From positions 2,502,812 to 2,566,811 of the forward strand of contig CM077159.1 in the NCBI GenBank assembly GCA_039583875.1: a stretch of DNA of 64,000 nt, given 5' to 3'. Below the pieces are notes generated by a model. The model saw nothing but the letters and a program-made list of their open reading frames with translations. It was not told the DNA's origin and ran no database searches. Positions 35,299 through 47,300 of this stretch are shown here, piece after piece. This stretch comes from Platanthera guangdongensis (Eukaryota; Streptophyta; Magnoliopsida; Asparagales; Orchidaceae). The stretch's first letter is position 1, and each line of letters starts with the position of its first letter. The translations under genes and the position numbers were made by a program.

Positions 35299-36413
35299 GT
35301 TCCACTGCATGTTGAGCCGATGGGGGGTACTCCTACCCCTCCCATACCCACTCAGTTCGAACAATCTGAGTTGGGGCAGACGCTCACCGCCATTCTTAAT
35401 GCTTTTAAGGCACAACAGACTCCGGTGCAACAACAGGCCCCGAGCTCCAACTGGCTGAGCACCTTCCGGGCTCTCTCCCCTCCCGTCTACCTTGGGACGG
35501 AGTCAGCCGTACGTACAGAGGAATGGCTAGACACGATACAGGAGTTGTTGGCCGGTATCCGTTGCCCAGCCAACATGGCAGTGACATTGGCAGTGTCTGT
35601 CTTGGACTTACATGCGAAGAGGTGGTGGAAGTCCCTCATGGGCTCTACCTTCCAAGGCCGGATCTACACAGAGATAAGTTGGAGTGAATTCTCGGGTGTT
35701 TTCTTGGAGCACTTTATCCCTACATCGGCCCGAGATGAGCTTGAGCAGAGGTTCCTTCTACTAAAGCAGGGATCAAAGTCGGTTACAGAATACCAGCGGG
35801 AATTCCAGCATCTCGCAAGGTTTGCGGATTCTTATGAGTTGGATGACAGAGGTTATGCCAAGCGCTTCTATAAAGGGCTGCGAGATCCCCTAAGGCAGTC
35901 CCTTTTGTTTATAGCGGATGGTAGCTTGGCGGAGATCATTGATATGGCGAAAAGATTGGAGGCGGACCACATGGGGATGTAGTAAGAGGCCTGCGGAGGA
36001 CGTGATGGAAGCCGGCCCAAGTAATAGAAGGAGACGGGACTTCAGAGGAGGAAGAGGTTATCAAAGAGGTGGAGGGCGTGTCCACCGAAACTATAGGGTG
36101 GAGCATCCAGTTCCGCAGCCGCCTGCGTTGCCTCCACCCCCACAGCATCAGCGATTTCAACAACTTGAAGGGCGTCGTGGTCTGGTGTGCTTCGAATGCA
36201 ACCAGCCGGGCCACATCCGGCGTTTTTGCCCGCAGCTATATGGGAACGCCCCTCCTGCTCTCCCTCCTGCTCTCCCTCCAGCCGCTCCACGAGGGCGGGG
36301 ATATATGCGCGGTCGAGGACGAGGACCGCCAAGAGGAAACCCCGGACCGGTCCGGGATCAGGTGTACGCGCTTGACATGGCGCAGGAAAGGAACCCACAA
36401 GATGTGATTGCAG
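35299..36413 (+). pseudogene. element B gag, copy 2
   Basis: The same protein as copy 1, with the start intact: six G at 35322-35327 keep the exon frame open from the TGTGTAG acceptor (35298). An extra A at 35977 shifts the frame after H-M-G-M, and the second half (knuckle CFECNQPGHIRRFC and RGRG tail) continues in another frame to the intron at 36414. P-P-A-L appears twice. The two copies are broken at different sites, so the damage postdates the duplication or reflects sequence errors. Confidence 0.88.
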
Positions 36414-36508
36414 GTATGATTTAATTAATTTACATATTTGCATGATCTAGCTTGAATTGATTAGAACTTACTAGCCAATAGCAATAAGTTTTGGTTGTTG
36501 GTACTTAG
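36414..36508 (+). other. candidate gag-pro intron, B copy 2 (95 nt)
   Basis: Identical borders and length to 28208-28302, with GTATGATTTAA at the donor and TTGGTACTTAG at the acceptor. One interior base differs (AATAGC for AATAGG). Confidence 0.7.
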
Positions 36509-39500
36509 GCACCGTGATTATTGGCGGGAAGACAGCCTATGCGCTGTTCGATACCGGTGCCTCACACTCCTTTGTGTCCGAGGATTTCATAAAAGACATG
36601 GGGGATGTACAGTACTTCACTGGCATAGCTCGACGTGTACGCCTTCCGGACGGCTCGGAGATGATCGCGACCGCCAAGTGCGAGTTGGAGTTATTTATTG
36701 ATGGGAAGGCCTTTGATACACCGGCCACGGTTCTGAGAATGCCGGAGTTTGACATCATTTTGGGCATGGCATGGCTGGATTGGCACTTCGCGAGGATCGA
36801 CTGCGCGGAGAAGCGGATCTATTTGAGACATGGAGACTCTGACGTCATCTTCCAAGGTATTGGCTTCGCGCCTCGCATGATGTTATCTTCCGTCCAGGTT
36901 GTAAAAGCTCATATGAAGGGGGACGAGGTCTACATGATCTGGTTCGAGTTGAAGGAAGCAGCGTAGGAATTAAAGGATGTACGGGTAGTGCGGGATTTTC
37001 CTGAGGTATTTCCTGAGAAGCTACCAGGATTACCTCCGCATAGAGAAGTTGACTTCCAGATCAATCTAGTACCAGGTGCCAAGCCTGTATCCAAGGCTCC
37101 ATACAGAATGGCTCCGAAAGAACTCGCGGAGTTTAGAGTTCAATTGCAAGAACTGGTGGATTCAGGGTTCGTTCGCCCCAGTTCATCACCATGGGGAGCC
37201 CCTGTGCTGTTCGTGAAGAAGAAGGATGGAACACTGCGATTGTGCATAGATTATCGGGAACTCAATCGGTTGACGGTGCGGAACACTTATCCACTACCGC
37301 GGATCGATGAGTTGTTCGATCAACTAGTGGGAGCACATTGGTTTTCTAAATTGGATTTGCGCTCCGGATACTATCAGTTGAGGATACATGAGGGGGATAT
37401 TCAAAAAAACAGCATTCAGTTCGAGATATGGTTTGTATGAGTTCACAGTAATGCCGTTTGGGCTCACAAATGCCCCTTCGGCCTTCATGAGTTTGATGAA
37501 CAAGGTGTTTGAACCGTATTTGGACATCTTCGTCATTGTTTTCATCGACGACATCTTGGTCTACTCAAAGACGGAGGAGGAGCATGTCGAGCACCTGACC
37601 TTGGTTTTGAAGAAATTGAAGGAGCACGCCTTGTATGCCAAGTTTAGCAAGTGTGAATTCTGGCTTAAGGAGGTTGCCTTCTTGGGGCATGTGATCAGTG
37701 GAGCAGGGTTAGCAGTGGATCCAGCAAAGGTGCGGGCCGTGAAGGAGTGGTCGCCCTTGAAGTCGGCGGCTGATGTACGAAGCTTTCTTGGACTTGCTGG
37801 CTACTACCGCAAGTTCGTGAAAGGATTTTCCAAGATTGCCCTTCCTCTTACCTCCTTGACGAAGAAGGGTGTGCCATTTGAGTGGACACCTCAATGTGAA
37901 GCGGCATTTCAAGAATTGAAAGATAGGCTTACCTCCGCCCCCATCCTTGCACTTCCGTCGGGGAAGGAAGGATTCCAAGTTTACACGGACGCATCATATC
38001 AAGGGATGGGAGCGGTGCTGATGCAGCACGGGCATGTGATCGCTTATGCTTCAAGGCAGTTAAAGAAACATGAAATCAATTACCCGGTTCATGATTTGGA
38101 GTTGGGAGCAGTGGTGTTCGCTTTGAAAGTCTGGAGGCATTATTTATATGGCGTGCACTGCGAGATCTTTTCCGATCACAAAAACTTGAAGTATGTTCAC
38201 ACTCAGAAGGAGTTGAACCTGAGACAACGGCGGTGGTTGGAATTTCTATGCGACTATGAGTTCACCATGAACTACCACCCCGGGAAAGCGAACTCGGTAG
38301 CCGATGCCTTGAGTAGAAAAGCGCCAGGCTCTAGCCCAGAGTCTCGGCTGATGAGCATGGAGTTGGCTCGGATGATCGAGGAGATGGAAATTACTCTAGT
38401 ATTCAAGGATCCTTCGGCAGAGTATGCGGAGTATTTGGCCAACATGAGCATAGTTTGTGATATCCGAGACCGGATTCGGGTGGAGCAAGGAATGGATGCG
38501 GCCTTGGCCCCGGCAATCAAGGCAATTGAAGATGGGACCACCGATGAGTACACACTCAAAGACGGCCTCGTTTATTTTCGTGGCCGACTCTATATTCCCA
38601 AGGGCGGCAAAATTCGGGAAGATATCTTGAGAGAGGCACATTCCTCTCAATATTCAGTGCACCCTGGTATTGCTAAGATGTACGCCGGATTGCGGAAGAC
38701 CATGTGTTGGCCGGGAATGAAGAAAGATGTTCGCTACTATGTTACACATTGCGAAGCTTGCCAAAGAGTGAAGGCTGAATGCAGGAGTCCCGGTGGTTTG
38801 TTGCAGTCATTGCCCATCCCCGAATGGAAGTTCGAGGATATCTCCATGGACTTTGTTCATGGGTTACCTCGTTCCCGCTCCGGGAATGATTCAGTATGGG
38901 TTATTGTGGATCGACTGACAAAGGTGGCCGGTTCATTCCAATGAAGAAGGAAGCACACGTGGATGTTTTGGTACGCCTTTTTGTGGAGCAATTTGTACGG
39001 TATCATGGCGTGCCCAAGACAATTGTTTCAGATCGGGATGGTCGGTTTACATCCAATGAGTGGAAGGCGGTACAGGCGTATTTGGGCTCACGCCTAACCT
39101 TTAGTACCGCATTTCATCCACAGACGGACGGGCAGTCAGAGCGGACCATCAGAACACTGGAGGATTTATTGAGGTTATGTGTGTTGGACAGAGGAGAGCC
39201 ATGGGAAAGGCTCTTGCCACTAGTGGAATTCTCCTATAATAATAGCCATCAGGCAAGCATCGGCATGGCGCCCCATGAAGCCCTTTACGGAAGAAGGTGC
39301 AGGACTCCCTTGTCTTGGGTGCAAGATGAAGATCCGAAGGCATTGGGGAACGAATATATAGATGATACTGATGCGGCGGTCAGATTGATACGGGATCGCA
39401 TGTTGGAGGCTCAAAGTCGACAGGCGAAATATTATAATAAAAAGCACCGGATGGTGGAGTTCCAGGTGGGCGAAAAAGTGTTCCTTAAGATTCGGCCGAT

Positions 39501-39851
39501 GCATGGAGTGTCGCGGGTGCGTGGAGTGAAAAAGCTCAGCCCAAGGTATGTTGGGCCTTATACTATATTGGAAAGGATTGGCCCGTTGGCCTATCGGTTG
39601 GAGTTACCACCAGAACTAAAAATCTCCACGACGTGTTCCATGTGTCGTCGCTTCGAAAAGCACTGTTGCGGCCCGACCAGTATATTCCCACTACTGATGG
39701 TGCAGTGGCATCAGATAGGTCTGTGCGACTAGAGCCGGTGCGGATTGTTGACAGCGAGACAAGGACTTTGCGCCGCAAAAGTGTTCCCTTAGTGAAGGTG
39801 CTATGGTTGAATCATGGGAAGGAGGAGTACACATGGGAGCCATGGATTTAA
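36509..39851 (+). pseudogene. element B pol, copy 2 (multiple breaks)
   Basis: Same domain order as copy 1, with protease DTGA, RT FIDD and integrase DDE residues all present. Breaks: TTG-to-TAG stop at 36964-36966 between protease and RT; A run of 7 at 37403-37409; one C missing at 38928-38929, just after VDRLTKVA in integrase; one base missing near 39617 (PPEL followed by a shifted frame); one T missing near 39842 close to the end. More decayed than copy 1. Confidence 0.9.
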
Positions 39852-39987
39852 TGCAGCAACGCTACCCGGAGTTGTTTGCTCAAGGTAATTCTATTTAAAA
39901 GCAAGTGTTAAATTTCCTGTCATGCTTTCCTCCCCACAGCCTAAGCCTGATTTCGGGGACGAAATCTTTTATTTTGTTTATAGGATT

Positions 39988-42900
39988 TGTAACGTCCCGA
40001 ATCGCTCTAGGCCCCTAGTGTGTGTGTTTTGAGTCAGGAGGGTTGACTTGAGTCCTGAGAGTGCAGGGAATTGGACTGCACTTGTGGAGAAATGGAGAAT
40101 CAGTGTAAAAAGGAAGTAACACGGGTAGGGACACGGCCGTGTGCCTACCCGTGTGCGTCGAGTTGAGCTCGACGAGCTGTGTCGAGATCGTCGAGCTGTG
40201 TCGACACCAAGGGACACGGGTAGGGACACGGCCGTGTGCCTACCCGTGTGCGTCGAGTTGAGCTCGACGACCGTGTCGAGATCGTCGAGCTGTGTCGACA
40301 CCAACGGACACGGGTAGGGACACGGCCGTGTGCCTACCCGTGTGCGTCGAGTTGAGCTCGACGACCCGTGTCGAGATCGTCGAGCTGTGTCGACACCAAG
40401 TGACACGGGTAGTGACACGGCCGTGTCCCTACCCGTGTGCGTCGAGTTGAGCTCGACGAGAAGTGTCGAGATGCAACCCGAGAAGTACACGGCCAAGGAC
40501 ACGGCCATGCACACGGCCGTGTCATGTGGACACGGGTCGGGACACGGGCGTGTCCCTACCCGTGTCAAGTATTGAACCGACATGGAAACTGTCGTTGCCG
40601 CTTCGCCAGGAAGGACACGGGTAAGGACACGGCCGTGTCCCTACCCGTGTCACATTTTATATATAAAGGGGAGAGAAAACCCTAGCCGTTTTCATGCTCT
40701 TTTCATCCCCTAATTCCTGTGAGAACTCCTGTGAGAGGGAAAACTGCAGAAGCAAGTTTTACCAAAGGAGATCCGCCATCGCCGTGAAAGAGAAGATGCC
40801 GCCAAGGAGAACTACGAGATCCATGGCTAGAAATGGTGGTACCGCTGGAGCCAATGTGAGTTTCCTACCCTCTCCCTTGGTGCTAGATCTATAGTTATTT
40901 CCTAGGAGAGACATCGCTCAAGAGAGTCTTGATGGAGAGGAGAAGATTTCTAGGTTCGGCCATGCTAGGATTTGAATCCTAGACTTTAGATCTCTTCAAC
41001 CCTTCCCTTTTCTTCAATACGATGATGGGTGAATGGTTTCGTGAGGAGTTTTGGCCTTTGAGGTTGAATAAGGGAGGAGGACATTTCTGGAAAATTTAGG
41101 AAGGATCGCTTGAGGAGGAAGACGGACCGATGCGTCATTTTTCTTTAAGAAGCGTGCAGAATCTGTATTCTGCGCGCAGCGAACTTCGTGGCCATTTTTA
41201 TGTATGCTATGGCCAGATCTGGGCTTTCGGCTTAACACGAAAGTTGAAGCCCTTGAAAATACCTTTCCAACGAATGGTTGCACGACTTCTGGCGAAGTCT
41301 GTAGCCACGGGAAAGTCTAAACGAAATGGTGTTCAATAAACCTCGTATGCAGAAACTGTGTTCTGTACGCAGCGGACTTCAAGTCCGATTTCAAATAGGA
41401 TAATATCAAATCTGGGTTGAGCTCTGAATATGAAAGATGTAGTCTATGGAAATACCTTTCCATCGAGGGGTTACACGACTTCACCGGATTCCTGTAGCCT
41501 CGGAATCTCCGGTCGAAGTTGCTGTCCAGACTATTCCTGCACTTAAAAATCTGGGTTTATAATATTTGGATTTGGATTCGGTGAAACTAATATTACAGGT
41601 AACCTTGAGGCTTGGATAAACTCTTATGAATAATTAATTCAGTTGCATAAATGATGAAGATTATTAATCGGATTTCATGTGATAGAATTGTAAGATAGTA
41701 TACTTGAATGATTTGACTGGTTAGAAGTTAGTAGATTTTTTATACATGTGCATCTTGATATATTGTGTTGAAATCACCTGATATGACATATAGAAGAATA
41801 ACTCATGGCCATGTGAATGTTGAATAGTGGATTGAATTTGGTAGTCCAATACTTAGAGTGTCGTCTTCCTATGAGTAGTGTTGTGTGAGTTTGTAAGTGC
41901 GGTGTTGACCGCCACTTGTTTTGGTTGTGTTGAGATGAGGTGTGGATGGATGGTTGGGCTGTGCCCTCGTGTTTGCTTCCGAGGCCCCTTCCATGTTATG
42001 TTGATGTGGTATTTGCATGTGGTGTGAGTCGACACGCGGTGTCGTAATCCCGGGTTAAGGATAGTGTGGCAGGTCTACGGGCTCGCCAGTCGTCACACCG
42101 ACGGGAGTTGGCAGTTAGACTTGGTCGGTTTGGGCTGTGTCCTCGGTGTTCACGTCCCGAGGCCCCTCCGACCATGTGAACGGTTGGGCTGTGTCCTCGT
42201 GCTTTCTTCCGAGGCCCCTTCCGGGTCACGCAAGGCCAGTTCGGTCTGTGTTCTTGGTGCACATCTACCCAAGACCCCGCTGGGCCATAGTACGCATGGG
42301 CTCCGCTGTTGTGTTCTTAGCGTTGAGGCGTACGGAGGCCTAGGTGAAGTAGTGTGATACCCGCCTAGTAGTAGAAGTGCCCGTTCTACTGTCACCGCCT
42401 GGCCACGGCGGCTGATGCCTGAGAGGTTAGCTACCTGCTCGAAAAGTGGGAACTATAGTCTGTGTCGACATAGCAATTGCATGGGTGTGCATGGGTGAGT
42501 CATTGCATAGCATTCATAGCATTTCATAACATTGCACAACAAGATCCTCATCGTATAAGTTTGTATGGGCACTCTTATACGATGAGTTACTTTTATGTAA
42601 CCCGATCCTTAACTTATAAGTTTGTATGGGCATTCTTATAAGTTAAGTTACTTTCCTGCTGTTACTTATACTTGCTAGTTTAGTGTAGCTCTTTCATATA
42701 TGCTGACTATGATGCTGTTACTCTTACACTACTGCCACTTGCTTGTACTTCCTTTACTTGCCTACTTGTTATATACTATACTCTTGTTCCTTTTCTCCGC
42801 CCGGTGCCGAGGAGTCGCCGGGGGAGCGGATGTGAAACCACTTAGTCGTTTCGACTAACGGTTGCTACGTCTTCCTTTTTAGGAGGTCACGCCGCAGGTA

Positions 42901-43297
42901 GAGCAGCCGCAGACTACGCCGCAGGACAGCCAGGCCAGGACGACAGGGCCTGATGTGACGGTGCCGTCGATACCGTCTGTTACTGATGTTAGTGTTTTGA
43001 TTACTCTGATGTAGCCCGTTTGGGCAATGATTAGCTGTACTCTGATATTTTGTAGAAGCATGTTTAGCTTCTCATTATTGATGTATTTGGACATTATAAC
43101 TTAGTGTGGATTTTGACTTCTTCTGTTTATTTATTTGGTTGGGTTGGCATGATATATTGATATTGTTGTAGCCGGCGGAATAGGCGTCTTGTGGTACAGG
43201 TTAGCCCGTGTGCTAATGCTACCGCAAGGCGGCTGTTCCGGGCATAAGACTCCCCCTTCGTGCCGTGTTTTGGGATCCGGGGAGGGGGGGTCTTACA
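39988..43297 (+). mobile_element. element B LTR3 (3310 bp)
   Basis: TGTAACGTCCC...TCTTACA, followed by the target duplication CATGG. Several small private deletions (for example in the second palindrome unit near 40270 and near 40900). Stem 1 of the twin hairpins is perfectly paired here (42547-42559 with 42574-42586). Holds a silent copy of the start exon (40796-40855). Confidence 0.93.
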
Positions 43298-43302
43298 CAT
43301 GG

Positions 43303-43354
43303 GTCTTCACTATTTCACCTAAAACAATTGTTGGATGTGTTATTAATTTAATCA
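43303..43354. other. CACTA-side flank of element B before the gap
   Basis: Fifty-two bases of AT-rich sequence continuing the insertion target. Too short to assign beyond position. Confidence 0.4.
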
Positions 43355-43854
43355 NNNNNNNNNNNNNNNNNNNNNNNNNNNNNNNNNNNNNNNNNNNNNN
43401 NNNNNNNNNNNNNNNNNNNNNNNNNNNNNNNNNNNNNNNNNNNNNNNNNNNNNNNNNNNNNNNNNNNNNNNNNNNNNNNNNNNNNNNNNNNNNNNNNNNN
43501 NNNNNNNNNNNNNNNNNNNNNNNNNNNNNNNNNNNNNNNNNNNNNNNNNNNNNNNNNNNNNNNNNNNNNNNNNNNNNNNNNNNNNNNNNNNNNNNNNNNN
43601 NNNNNNNNNNNNNNNNNNNNNNNNNNNNNNNNNNNNNNNNNNNNNNNNNNNNNNNNNNNNNNNNNNNNNNNNNNNNNNNNNNNNNNNNNNNNNNNNNNNN
43701 NNNNNNNNNNNNNNNNNNNNNNNNNNNNNNNNNNNNNNNNNNNNNNNNNNNNNNNNNNNNNNNNNNNNNNNNNNNNNNNNNNNNNNNNNNNNNNNNNNNN
43801 NNNNNNNNNNNNNNNNNNNNNNNNNNNNNNNNNNNNNNNNNNNNNNNNNNNNNN
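43355..43854. other. assembly gap of 500 N
   Basis: Exactly 500 N, a round number that suggests a placeholder of unknown true length. Any reading frame through it is meaningless. Confidence 0.98.
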
Positions 43855-44300
43855 AAAGGGGGAGAGGGTGTTAGTCAAAGCCAGCTCTGATCATGCTAAG
43901 TGGATTTCTAATTCTATCAGAGCTACTCTTGGTTATACTCCTTTATGTGATGATGATAATGTGGCAGAATCGGGATACATCCTGCATATCTAGGAGGGGA
44001 GCAACCTGAATGCTCAAGTCATCTACCTCCTCCAGATTTTGATATGGTACAAGCTGAGATCCAGACTATGTATAGCCACCTAAGGGTAAGCAAAATGTAT
44101 TCTAGAAAAGGTGTTTCAGCCAGTATCTGAGGCTATGCAAGAAAGCTCTGCAGAAAGAACAAGAAGCAGACTGTCTAAGAAGAGGTTCAGAGAGCAAGCT
44201 GACAAAGGCCTGACTTTGAGCAGTGGAGCCCCACTTAAGAAATATTATTTTGACTTCATGGAAAGATGCCAAAGATAACATTCAAGACAGGAACAAATGG
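43855..44300. other. unassigned segment after the gap
   Basis: Purine-rich, with short open stretches (for example W-I-S-N-S-I-R-A-T-L-G-Y-T-P-L near 43900 on the plus strand) that are soon stopped. It may be a decayed coding fragment; no family recognised. Confidence 0.3.
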
Positions 44301-47300
44301 TTTCTAACTTGAATGGAGATAAAAATATATAAGTTAGGATTTCAAAATAACTTATCATATAAAAGAGCTCATACTAATTTATATGATAAGGATCTATGAA
44401 GCATATGTCCTAATGCAAATGGATGATATGTTATGAATTATGAAACATGTAAGTGCAACACACGCACATTACTCTGAGATCCTAGACCTTTAGTTCCCAC
44501 TTTTTGAGAGCTAACTTCACTCTTGGGTACCACCGTTGTGGCTACGGTAGCAGCGGAGCGGGCATCTCCACTTCTAGGCCGGTATGCACACTACCAGACC
44601 TTAGACTCCTCTCATACAACTATGTACACATCCAATGTGCACTCTGGAGTCTATGCGTACGTACTTTGCTGACAACCCGTCAGTCTTGTTGGGTCGGATG
44701 TGCGTTATCGGGGATCGTCCTCCAGACCGCAGTGTAAAATAACCCACTGGCCCCTCTAACCCTCACAGCCGCCTGGTGCACCGTACTGCCATCGGTGTGA
44801 CGAACGGCCAGTACCGCATGCCCCGCCACTAGATTTATGCACATGCAAGTATTTCATCCCGAGCCTTCAACTCGCAGGACCAACCCGTCCTGAATCCCTC
44901 AAACCCTACACGGGCGAGCATTTATCACAAGTCTCCATCCAACCCATCACGGGTGAGAATGAACCGCAATCCCCCCAACCCTACATGGATGAGAATGAAC
45001 CACAATCCTTAACCTATTATACTACTCTTGTCTACGGGTTATTATACTTAGTGATTTAAGGTTAATCCCAGGACTGCCTAGGGTATACACGGTGAAGGGC
45101 TCTCGGGGGCACTAGGAACTACGATGGGATTACGCCCAAACTTCCCTTTCTCAAGGATAATTAATTTTATTGGTGTCTACCCAGGAGTTATACCCCAACT
45201 CTCATATTACATTAGAACGACCCTAAAGACTTAAGGTGTTATTAGGAGCGCGGCGGTCTTCCGCCGGTCCCCGTTATTGTTGCTGTCATGGGACTTGCAC
45301 TCTTCCACACATGGTTAAGGAATGCTCTAGGAGACCAACCATGTTAAGTCCTCCACTAAGATCCTCACTTTATTAGTTATTCAGATTCCTCCCCTGGTGG
45401 CCCTACTAGTACGAACATTGGTGCTAGACCCTTACCCATGTCCCGATACCACCCACAAATGTGACCTTCCAATTACTCTGGCCATATGCCTCAAATTATT
45501 TATCCTAGGATGGTATGGACCTATATGATGACTAGGATGAATTTCCATAATTTTCCAATTACTTACACCATTAAATTAATTTCTTTAAATGAAATCCCTA
45601 GCCGCTTTGCACATGAAGTATTATCAATATTAAACCTACTGTCCTAGGGATTCTTCCAGGTATATAATATGACAATTAATGGGGCCTACCAAAATTTCAA
45701 GCTTTTTCAATTTAGATTTATAATTAATTCTTATTTAACACTATATCCACAAATTTAGCATTTTTCAAATGAAGTACATAAAATATTATCTTAAAAATTC
45801 TAATTAAATTGCAGAGCCTTGATAATAATGAAATAATGCTATGTTCAGATTTTCATTTGCATCTAGGTTGAAATAGCCTATCCATGATCAATTTGAATTA
45901 TTTGCCAAAATGTCATTATGGGGACTAAGTACATTATTTGGCACCCCAAAATTCTGAAATAATGGCACAAGGTATAAAACATACAATTACAGCAATATAA
46001 ATTTTCTCAGATTTTTCAAAGGAATATACCCATCATTTCCACACAAATTCCATAAGGGTAAAATGGTCATTTTGCTCCTTAAACTACATAACTTCATCCA
46101 ACAGAGATATAAATTATTTCTAGTGTTTATTATGTCACTCCTTAGTCCTCAACAGAAATTGAACATTTTATGATAAGGGTAAGCCTATTTTAAATTTATT
46201 TCCTCAAAAGGACCAAATTTTCAGAAATTCAAAATAATGGGATTTTTGTTTCAAAAACTCCCACCATTGCTATGAGAGGTGTATTACACCCTCATGTGTC
46301 TCTATAATGAAAATCATGATTTTTTAATCTTCCAAGTTGGCTGAATACACATTATTTCATTTTATGCTAAATGTACACCAAGCCCATAACAAGCCAACAT
46401 ATGCAAGTGGGTTTACCAAACATGCAGTGGTCCTAATTGGCTTAAATTTAAAACATACACTTATAATGTCCCTAAGGACATGCTACAATATTTGGGGCCG
46501 TTTGGAGTCCAACAACTCCAAATATTTCATTTATTTTATTTTGGGTATTTTAGTAAAAACTATAGAAAAAGTTTTCCCAAAAATTCTCATTTTTGTACAG
46601 GAGTTAACCAAGCCATAATAATGGATGCACCCAAACTTTTGGGCCATTGGAATGAATGGTTTGACTTGGGCATCATTTTGAAGTTCTGCCCTAGCTAAGG
46701 ACCAACCCTAGTAAAAAGGTGCTACAGGTCAGACCACTACACCAAATCTCAAGTTAAGGGTGGCAACTTAAAGTTAACACAAAGGGATACATTTTTCCTG
46801 TTCATGGAATCCTCTGGAAATGGATCTAAGAGCCCTATATTTGACATGCAATATCACTGAATTAATGTGACAGATATGAAATTTCATTTCATTAAAATAA
46901 TAACAGAATTAAATTGATTTTAATAAAAATGCAGCACGAATCTTAAAGCTATATTGGACGGCATCCTTTCATCTTCCCCAAGTGTTCAACGGCTGAGATC
47001 GAGCCTACTTGGGGGATATTGCGGGGCCATTTCCAGCCACCTGAGGCGGCGCAACACCCGGCCAACGGTGCCATCACCTTCACGGTGGTGCTGGCTATCC
47101 TTTGCTGACGAAGAGGAGGCGGGAGACGGCGGCGACGGCGATCCCGAGCTGTAATAAAACCTTAAAAACTCTCCCATTTCTCCCATGGCATCGGGCTCAA
47201 TTGAGCCTGATATCTCCCCTAGTTGATCTAGGATTCTAGTACGGGTAGAGGGACGGTGAAACGAACCTGTGTTTGTGGCTAGCGGCGAGGATGGAGGCGG

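Larger units (their letters stand above)
23570..43297 (+). mobile_element. element B: gypsy retrotransposon with three LTRs and two internal regions
   Basis: The order is LTR1, internal 1 (26889-31784), LTR2, internal 2 (35105-39987), LTR3. One target duplication, CATGG, flanks the whole (23565-23569 and 43298-43302), and LTR2 has none of its own. That fits unequal recombination between LTRs of one insertion rather than two independent insertions. Pol has the Ty3/gypsy order PR-RT-RNaseH-IN and a V-L-W-x-N-H-G end domain, suggesting a chromovirus of the Tekay/Del type. Both copies are broken, at mostly different places. Confidence 0.92.

Noticed and set aside
43189..43890. Long frames through the N gap
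   Set aside because: Made of unknown bases.
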